Origin: an uncultured Pelagibacteraceae bacterium
GTDB taxonomy: Bacteria > Pseudomonadota > Alphaproteobacteria > Pelagibacterales > Pelagibacteraceae
Direction: 5' to 3'
Length of the DNA stretch: 42,704 nucleotides
NCBI GenBank assembly: GCA_902514605.1
Contig: CABXRL010000005.1
Coordinates: forward strand, 1 to 42,704
A model generated the notes under the pieces. It was not told the origin of the DNA and did no database searches. It was given only the letters and a program-made list of their open reading frames with translations. This document shows positions 33,785 to 40,649 of this stretch, piece after piece. The translations under genes were made by a program, and so were the position numbers. Position 1 is the first letter of the stretch. Each line of letters begins with the position of its first letter.

Positions 33785-34727
33785 AGTTGCAATATTAGAT
33801 GACTATCAAAACGTATCTCAACAATTTGTAGATATAGAAAAGCTATCTGGAAAATATGAGTTTAAAATTTTTAGTAAGCCATTTATAGATGAGGCCGAGG
33901 CCATAGAGCATTTATCAGATTTTGAGGCATTATTAATCATGCGAGAAAGAACTCCCATTACTAAAAATTTAATTGATAATCTAACAAAATTAAAATTTGT
34001 CATCACCAGTGGTTTAAGAAATAGATCAATTGATCTAGATACTGCAAAAAAAAGAAAAATAATTGTTTGTGGTACTGAAATTAATTCCAATCCAACACCT
34101 GAACTTACTTGGTCATTAATTTTGGGTTTAGCCAGGAACTTTAAAGAAGAGATTGATAATATGTATCAAGGTTATTGGCAAACAACTTTAGGTGTAGAGC
34201 TTAAAGGAAAAATTCTAGGCCTTGTTGGCCTTGGAAGAGTAGGCTCAGAAGTAGCAAAAGTTGGTAAAGCTTTTGGCATGGAAGTGATGGCTTGGAGTGA
34301 AAATCTTAATTTGGATAAATGTAAAGAATTGAATGTTCTTCCTTGTAGTAAAGATGATTTGATCAAAAATTCAGACTTTTTATCGATACATGTTCAAGGT
34401 GGAGAAAGATACAAAGATTGTATTACAATTAAAGAACTAGATAAAATGAAAAAAACTGCTTTTTTAATAAATACCTCTAGGGGTCCAATTGTAAATGAAG
34501 ATGATTTAATTATTGCACTATCAACCAATGAAATAGCAGGAGCAGGTTTAGATGTATTTGATAAAGAACCATTGCCAGAAAATAATAAGTTAAGATTTTT
34601 ACCAAATGCATTACTGACACCACACATTGGGTATGTTACAGCAGAAAATTACAGTATTTTTTACACACAAATGATTGAAGCTCTAGAGGCTTGCGTCAAT
34701 GGTAAACCAATTCGCGTAATTGAGTAA
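33777..34727 (+). CDS. D-isomer-specific 2-hydroxyacid dehydrogenase
   Basis: 316 aa; GLVGLGRVGSEVAKVGKAFGMEVMAWSENL (Rossmann), LINTSRGPIVNEDDLIIAL, AGLDVFDKEPLP, LTPHIGYVT. Confidence 0.9.
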   Translation: MLKVAILDDYQNVSQQFVDIEKLSGKYEFKIFSKPFIDEAEAIEHLSDFEALLIMRERTPITKNLIDNLTKLKFVITSGLRNRSIDLDTAKKRKIIVCGTEINSNPTPELTWSLILGLARNFKEEIDNMYQGYWQTTLGVELKGKILGLVGLGRVGSEVAKVGKAFGMEVMAWSENLNLDKCKELNVLPCSKDDLIKNSDFLSIHVQGGERYKDCITIKELDKMKKTAFLINTSRGPIVNEDDLIIALSTNEIAGAGLDVFDKEPLPENNKLRFLPNALLTPHIGYVTAENYSIFYTQMIEALEACVNGKPIRVIE

Positions 34728-34728
34728 A

Positions 34729-35622
34729 ATGGAATTACCAGTAGTTAATCATGAAGATTACTTTGCCAAAATAGGTGACGATCATAAATTTCCCATCAAT
34801 AAATTTGGTGAGCTAGCGGATTATTTGATAAAAAATAAGATAGTTAAAAATTTCCATAAGCCTTATCCTTGCTCAGATGAGACTTTAAAAAGAGCCCATT
34901 CTGAAAAATATATCAAAGACATAAAAAATAAAACGCTTGATAAAAATGGAGTGAAAAAAATTGGTTTTCCATTAGTTGATAGCGTTGTCCAAAGATCTTT
35001 AGTGGCAACAGGGGGAACTGTTTTAGCTGCAAAACTTTCAATCAATAACGGCTTAGCTTGTAATACTGCTGGCGGCAGTCATCATGCCAACTTCGATGGA
35101 GGTGCTGGATATTGTGTCTTTAATGATGTAGCAGTTGCTACACAATATTTACTAGATAGAGAATTAGCTAAAAGAATATTAATCATAGATTTAGATGTTC
35201 ATCAAGGAAACGGCAATTCAGATATATTTAAGAATAACAGAAATGTATTTACTTTTAGTATGCACTCTAAATCAAATTATCCTGCAAAAAAATCTATTAG
35301 TGATCTTGATGTAGAGCTTGAAGATAATATTGAAGATTTAGAATATATAAAATTACTTAAGATTTATTTAAGTCAACTTAATAAAGAAAATTTTGATTTT
35401 GTTTTTTATATTGCCGGTGTTGATATTCATTTTAATGATCGTTTAGGTAAATTAAAAGTTTCTGACGAAGGAATAAGAAGTAGAGATGAAATTGTTATAG
35501 AAAATTTTTTTTCAAAAAATATACCCTTGTGTGGTGTTCTAGGAGGTGGATATAATAAAGATTTTAACAAGCTGGTTGAGTTACACTCCTATTTACATCA
35601 ATCGTGTGCTAAATTATTATAA
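34729..35622 (+). CDS. Histone deacetylase superfamily protein, class IV (HDAC11)-like
   Basis: GGSHHANFDGGAGYCVFNDVAVA, IDLDVHQGNGNSDIF, YIAGVDIHFNDRLGKLKVSDEGIRSRDEIV, GVLGGGYNKD. Likely ATG at 34729; track uses TTG at 34720. Confidence 0.88.
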   Translation: MELPVVNHEDYFAKIGDDHKFPINKFGELADYLIKNKIVKNFHKPYPCSDETLKRAHSEKYIKDIKNKTLDKNGVKKIGFPLVDSVVQRSLVATGGTVLAAKLSINNGLACNTAGGSHHANFDGGAGYCVFNDVAVATQYLLDRELAKRILIIDLDVHQGNGNSDIFKNNRNVFTFSMHSKSNYPAKKSISDLDVELEDNIEDLEYIKLLKIYLSQLNKENFDFVFYIAGVDIHFNDRLGKLKVSDEGIRSRDEIVIENFFSKNIPLCGVLGGGYNKDFNKLVELHSYLHQSCAKLL

Positions 35623-35626
35623 ATAA

Positions 35627-35998
35627 ATGAGCAAAAGAAATCCAAATCTTACGTCAGAGCAAAAATTAGTTATGTTTGAGGATGGAACAGAAATGCCAGG
35701 CTCTAGCGAATTGAACAATGAGAAACGAGAAGGGAATTACCACTGTGCTAATTGTGGAATAAAATTGTTTAGTTCCAAAGCTAAATATGAAAGCGGATCT
35801 GGTTGGCCATCTTTTTATCAATCACTACCAGATGTTTTTGAAACAAAAACAGATCATTTAATAGGTTATGCTAGAACAGAATATCATTGTAAGAATTGTA
35901 ACGCCCATCATGGACACATTTTTGAAGATGGACCAAAGCCAACTGGTAAAAGATATTGTAATAATGGAGTTTGTTTAGTTTTTAAAGAAGAGGCGTAA
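35627..35998 (+). CDS. msrB: Peptide-methionine (R)-S-oxide reductase
   Basis: 123 aa; YHCANCGIKLFSSKAKYESGSGWPSFYQ, YHCKNCNAHHGHIFEDGPKPTGKRYCNNGVCLVF; two CxxC zinc sites. Confidence 0.94.
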   Translation: MSKRNPNLTSEQKLVMFEDGTEMPGSSELNNEKREGNYHCANCGIKLFSSKAKYESGSGWPSFYQSLPDVFETKTDHLIGYARTEYHCKNCNAHHGHIFEDGPKPTGKRYCNNGVCLVFKEEA

Positions 35999-36003
35999 CA
36001 AGT

Positions 36004-36348
36004 ATGAGCAAAATAAAGATCGTTTTTTATTTAGTCGTAGTCTTTATTGTATACAAGGGCTTCGTAGCAATTAAGAATTTTGAAATTGGCGTTGATAAAA
36101 GAGTAGCACAAATAGAAGAACTAGCAGAAATTGAAAAAGAAGGTGAGGTAATTGGGCTGATGATGTATCTAGGTGACCCACCGGATTTAAAAGAACATTT
36201 ATTTACTGAAAGTAGATCTAAATGTTTAGAGCTTAAACAAATAGCCGAAGAAAGTTCTTATGCATACTATGAATGTGCACTAGTCAACGCTGTTCTTAAA
36301 GGTGGAAAAATTGTGAGCATTATCGAGGAAATTGAGGTTATCGATTGA
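36004..36348 (+). CDS. Hypothetical membrane-anchored protein
   Basis: 114 aa; N-terminal hydrophobic segment IVFYLVVVFIVYKGFVAI; soluble tail with two Cys. Confidence 0.6.
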   Translation: MSKIKIVFYLVVVFIVYKGFVAIKNFEIGVDKRVAQIEELAEIEKEGEVIGLMMYLGDPPDLKEHLFTESRSKCLELKQIAEESSYAYYECALVNAVLKGGKIVSIIEEIEVID

Positions 36349-36686
36349 TAATCAAATATATCACTTTCCTAACTGGGATAGTCTGGTCATACTCTATTAT
36401 AAAAACACAATCTGTATTTGATAAAAAAGCTGGGTTAATTTTTAAATTATTTGTATCGAAAGTTTCATGGTTAACATTGATTGCAGCTTGTTATTTTGGC
36501 TATAAAAATTTTTCAATTCAATCTACAATAATTGGGATAGCTTCTGGTGTAATACTGGTCCACCTAGGTTTTTATTTTTTAAGGAAATTATTAGTTTCAA
36601 AATTTAGCGAAAAAAAACTTTCATTATTCAAAGTTTTTCTTGAGTACTCTTTAATAGCTTGGGTCGTCTATTATATTTTCAGTTAA
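36345..36686 (+). CDS. Hypothetical polytopic membrane protein
   Basis: 113 aa, about 3-4 hydrophobic segments; TTG start overlapping the preceding stop by 4 nt. Confidence 0.55.
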   Translation: MIIKYITFLTGIVWSYSIIKTQSVFDKKAGLIFKLFVSKVSWLTLIAACYFGYKNFSIQSTIIGIASGVILVHLGFYFLRKLLVSKFSEKKLSLFKVFLEYSLIAWVVYYIFS

Positions 36687-36709
36687 AATTCACCATTTTT
36701 CCTTAATAA

Positions 36710-36745
36710 AATAATCAAACTGCGAAGTTAAAAAAGTTGATTATT
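36710..36745. promoter_or_regulatory. Inverted repeat upstream of the surface-protein cluster (operator or hairpin)
   Basis: AATAATCAA (36710-36718) / TTGATTATT (36737-36745), perfect 9-bp arms separated by 18 nt, about 25 bp before the 36771 ATG. Confidence 0.3.
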
Positions 36746-36770
36746 TGTCTAAATTTTATAAACATATTTC

Positions 36771-37640
36771 ATGAAAAAAATTTTTTCAGTAGCATTATTC
36801 TTGATAATTTCGACAATTTCTTCGGCAAATGAACTGTCAAATAAAATTTCAGAATATGTTGCTGGTTGGATACCTGGAGAAGGTATTACAGAAGCATCAG
36901 TTGAGTTGAGAGATAATAACGAGGGAAGTGGAAATTATCAATTTAGTATTTTAGGTGTGAGGGATGTGATCAGTAAAGACACGTCAAATTTATTTTCTCA
37001 ATTTAGTATTCATACACAAGAAATAAATGATGATAAAAGATTTGTTGGAAATTTGGGTTTAGGATATCGATTTTTAAATCCTGATGAATCTTTTATGTTT
37101 GGATCAAATGTATTTTATGATACAGACATTCAAGAAGGTCATAGAAGAATTGGTTATGGCTTAGAGGCAAAAGCTGCAATAGTTGATTTTAGTTTCAATC
37201 AATATTTAAAAACTACCAATCAAAAAGTTATATCAGGTACTAAAGAGCAAATTTTAAGTGGAAATGATTACAACATCAGCTCACAGGTTCCATATATGCC
37301 GTGGTCTACTTTTAATCTACAAGGATATAGATACGAAAATGAGAAAGCTTCCAATGATCAAAAGGGTTACATATATTCTTTAGAAAATATGCTAAATCCG
37401 TCATTACAATTTAATATTGAATTAGATAATTCAAGCATCAGCGGAGTTAAAGATGAACACAATTACGAATTTGTCTTTATTTATCCACCTCAGGAAAAAG
37501 AATACAGTCTTTCTAAGCAAGCAATATCAGATGTTGCTTTTGAAAAGAAAAATATGCAAGCAGCTTTAAAAGATAAAGTACGAAGAAATAACAATCTTAC
37601 AGTTGAAATACAGGGGAGTGTAATTTTTACATCTAAATAA
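36771..37640 (+). CDS. Inverse-autotransporter (intimin/invasin)-type beta-barrel protein without passenger
   Basis: 289 aa; signal peptide MKKIFSVALFLIISTISSA; FVGNLGLGYRFLNPDESFMFGSNVFYDTDIQEGHRRIGYGLEAKAAIVDFSFNQYLKTT resembles the intimin/invasin barrel domain (e.g. LGYNxFxDxDxxxxHRRxGxGxE). Confidence 0.7.
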   Translation: MKKIFSVALFLIISTISSANELSNKISEYVAGWIPGEGITEASVELRDNNEGSGNYQFSILGVRDVISKDTSNLFSQFSIHTQEINDDKRFVGNLGLGYRFLNPDESFMFGSNVFYDTDIQEGHRRIGYGLEAKAAIVDFSFNQYLKTTNQKVISGTKEQILSGNDYNISSQVPYMPWSTFNLQGYRYENEKASNDQKGYIYSLENMLNPSLQFNIELDNSSISGVKDEHNYEFVFIYPPQEKEYSLSKQAISDVAFEKKNMQAALKDKVRRNNNLTVEIQGSVIFTSK

Positions 37641-37641
37641 T

Positions 37642-38346
37642 ATGAAGATAATTAAAAATTTTGCATTAATCTTAGCACTATTGATTTCAACTATAAACAG
37701 TTCTGTGGCAGAATTAGTAAAAGCTGAAGCAACAACTTTTAAAAATACTGTTCATGCAATGCAATTATGTGAGTCGGGTAGTAGCCTAACCAATTGTGTT
37801 AACCCAGCAACAATTGGAAACAGCACTGCAGGTAAAACTATGGATTTAAGTGTAAGAGGTTCTGCACATTCATTTGGTAATGCTGGCTTAATACCACCAG
37901 GTATAACATATACTCACGGACAAGTAATATTAAGTAGAACTTTTACTATTTCTGGAACAGTAGCAACCAGTGGTGGTATATGCAAGACTGGTGGAACTGC
38001 TGGAACTAAAACTGCCGGTGGGGCAACAAATAATGATGCAGAAGCAGCACAAGTCTTAATGGTGCCAAACAGCTCAGATATGACCACTTCTATGAATAGC
38101 ACATCTGCTATAGTTGATGGAACAGATGCTGATCCAGCAAATGTATTAGCAGCACATGATTTTGTAAAATTTAGATGGGTATTATCTAAACCCTTAACTG
38201 TTAAACCAGGTCAAATTCCAACAATGACAATGACTTTTGATTTATCAGAAGCTTTAGAATTTAATGATGGTGATTCGGGTGATGGTGAATGTAATGGAAA
38301 TGATTTTTTTCCAGGCGCTCCTTCTATTACCAATACGTTTGAGTAA
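37642..38346 (+). CDS. Secreted hypothetical protein
   Basis: 234 aa; signal peptide MKIIKNFALILALLISTINSSVA; Thr/Ser/Gly-rich body with Cys residues (QLCESGSSLTNC, GGICKTGG, GDGECNG); 1 nt gap after the barrel gene's stop. Confidence 0.6.
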   Translation: MKIIKNFALILALLISTINSSVAELVKAEATTFKNTVHAMQLCESGSSLTNCVNPATIGNSTAGKTMDLSVRGSAHSFGNAGLIPPGITYTHGQVILSRTFTISGTVATSGGICKTGGTAGTKTAGGATNNDAEAAQVLMVPNSSDMTTSMNSTSAIVDGTDADPANVLAAHDFVKFRWVLSKPLTVKPGQIPTMTMTFDLSEALEFNDGDSGDGECNGNDFFPGAPSITNTFE

Positions 38347-38363
38347 TCTTTAAAATTTTTTTA

Positions 38364-40580
38364 CTAAAATTTTCCAGTTAAATTGATTGCTGCCTCTTGA
38401 TATTCTGTGGGGTTCATTAAATCATTAGATAATTTAAAATTTAAAATAAAATCATTGATATTTTTACTAAAAACATAGTTAGATTCAGTGTTATTAATTC
38501 CCTCTAATTGGATTGCAAAATTTGTATTTTTGTTTGGTAAATATCCTAGAGCAATATGTAAATTATCGGTATGTCCGTAATCAATTGCTTGGTCTCTTTC
38601 ATATATTATAAAAATACTATAATTTTCAGGAAATACGATATCGATACCTAATTCACCAGTAATGTTATGTAAAGCTCCTACGTGTAATGTATCTGTCAAA
38701 GCTACTGAGTCTCCTTTATATTTATATTTAAAATCAGATGATCGATCTATATCAGCTCGGTATTCGATTTTTCCATGGCGTTTTATTGTAAAATTTTCAT
38801 TTGATACATCTTCGACTGCTGCAAGTGCTGCTCTGAGATTTTTGGTTCTGACATGTTGTTTCTCAACAATAATTCCACCGACACCAACTTCTTCATAGTC
38901 ATCAAGTAATGTATGACCAATATCAAACTGTCCAGAAGGAATAAAAGTAAATCTACCTCCTTTTATTTCATCTTTTATTTTTATTGTTCCAAATATTTGT
39001 TTTCCTTTTCGATCAGCAGTTATTTTTTCCCCATCTAATACCGTCAATATTTCAGAATGAATTTTGCCAATACCAAATACTGTATCAATAAATTTTTCAT
39101 CATTCTTCATTGCAGATGTACTATAATAAGTTATATTAAAATTATCGGCATCTACCTTGCTTCCAGCGTTACCAACATCAATATTATTTCTCCCCACACT
39201 AAAAGCTAACCCTCTTAATCCTTTGTTATTTAGAAATTTATCAGCCCCAACTGTTATTCTATTAGTGTTAATTTCTTTCGCTGAGGAAATTATTGTATCC
39301 CCAATTTTACCAACCGAAATACTTCCCTCACTCCAATAAAATATATCTTGATTTTTGTCTTTCATATTTCTCTTTGGTATGGAGGCTTTTACTATCTCAG
39401 ACAAAGAAGCTAATCTTTGATTTGTAAAATCAAAATTTAGATTTAGATTAGTCAAATCTTGCTTATCTTTATTTCTTCTTATCCATTTTAGTCGGTTGAG
39501 GGCTGTCTTTGTCGAATGATCGATTGTTTTTTTAGCTATTATTACTTGAGCTTCTGCTACTCCTGTTCGGTCACTATTTTCACTGATCGGAGGACAAGTT
39601 CCACCTATAATAGTAAAAGGACATTGTAAGTCATATTCAAATACGATTTCACTACCCTGGCTAGCAATATAAAGTTTTAAACCAACCCCGCTAAATGTAA
39701 GTCCAGATATATCAATAGTACCTCCAGATGAGTTACGTGGGGTAACAGTTCCATCTTTAACAGCTCCTACTAAACTATACGCAGTTGGAAGAGAATATTG
39801 TTCAATATTTCTTGCATTCTTATTTGCTAAAAATAATTTTTTACCATTATTGCTAAATGACATACCTTCTGGGTTATCGCTTATATTCAATTGAATTGCA
39901 GTGGGCTCAACTGTCATTGTTGACAGATCAAATGGTGTTGAAAGTATATACTCTTTTATAGAGTCTTTATCTTTATCGTCCCCTGATGAGTCATTAAAAT
40001 TTAAAAATATTTTTGTACCATCGGGTTTAATTGCTATACCACTTAAATAATGTTTCGTTGCGTTTGATCTTAGGTCAAAGGTATTTACTGTTTGAAGAGC
40101 ATCAGTATCAATATATCTTCCACTATTGTATTGACAAGTTGAAATATCATAAGCAGTTGTTAAATCAAATCTTAATACAAAGTCATTTTTACCTCCACTA
40201 GTACCTCTATTTGTGGTTAACATTGTCAAACCATCACCACTAAATGCTATATCACCACCTTGTGTAGCTCCCTGGTCACCAGCATCAACTTGATTGACAT
40301 CATCGGGTGCATCAAGAAAACATCTTTCACTATCGCCTGCATAACTTCTTGTTGAAATATCATAAGGGGTAGAAAGATTCCATTCAGTAACAAAATCCTC
40401 ATCACCCACATTTGAGGTTATAGTAAAAAATTTGGATCCATCTTCATTAAAAGCAAGACCATTAATATTTTCTTGATCCTCAAAAAATAGCAATTGTTGT
40501 TTAAAAGTTACGTTTGCAAATGAAACAGATATAGGAATTAACAAAAAAAATATTACTAGTATTTTTTTTAATAGAGACAT
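38364..40580 (-). CDS. Outer-membrane autotransporter-like protein: N-terminal beta-propeller repeats plus C-terminal barrel
   Basis: 738 aa; signal peptide; repeats like FNEDGSKFFTI...LSTPYDIST, KPDGTKIFLNF...YILSTPFDLST, FSNNGKKLFLA...IEQYSLPTAYSL; C-terminal strand-like region ending in Phe (LTGKF). Confidence 0.7.
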   Translation of the reverse strand: MSLLKKILVIFFLLIPISVSFANVTFKQQLLFFEDQENINGLAFNEDGSKFFTITSNVGDEDFVTEWNLSTPYDISTRSYAGDSERCFLDAPDDVNQVDAGDQGATQGGDIAFSGDGLTMLTTNRGTSGGKNDFVLRFDLTTAYDISTCQYNSGRYIDTDALQTVNTFDLRSNATKHYLSGIAIKPDGTKIFLNFNDSSGDDKDKDSIKEYILSTPFDLSTMTVEPTAIQLNISDNPEGMSFSNNGKKLFLANKNARNIEQYSLPTAYSLVGAVKDGTVTPRNSSGGTIDISGLTFSGVGLKLYIASQGSEIVFEYDLQCPFTIIGGTCPPISENSDRTGVAEAQVIIAKKTIDHSTKTALNRLKWIRRNKDKQDLTNLNLNFDFTNQRLASLSEIVKASIPKRNMKDKNQDIFYWSEGSISVGKIGDTIISSAKEINTNRITVGADKFLNNKGLRGLAFSVGRNNIDVGNAGSKVDADNFNITYYSTSAMKNDEKFIDTVFGIGKIHSEILTVLDGEKITADRKGKQIFGTIKIKDEIKGGRFTFIPSGQFDIGHTLLDDYEEVGVGGIIVEKQHVRTKNLRAALAAVEDVSNENFTIKRHGKIEYRADIDRSSDFKYKYKGDSVALTDTLHVGALHNITGELGIDIVFPENYSIFIIYERDQAIDYGHTDNLHIALGYLPNKNTNFAIQLEGINNTESNYVFSKNINDFILNFKLSNDLMNPTEYQEAAINLTGKF

Positions 40581-40649
40581 AAGAGTTTTTTACATGAATT
40601 TTAATTTAATTCATTATCAAATATACCCAAAATTGTTTGAAAATTTGCT

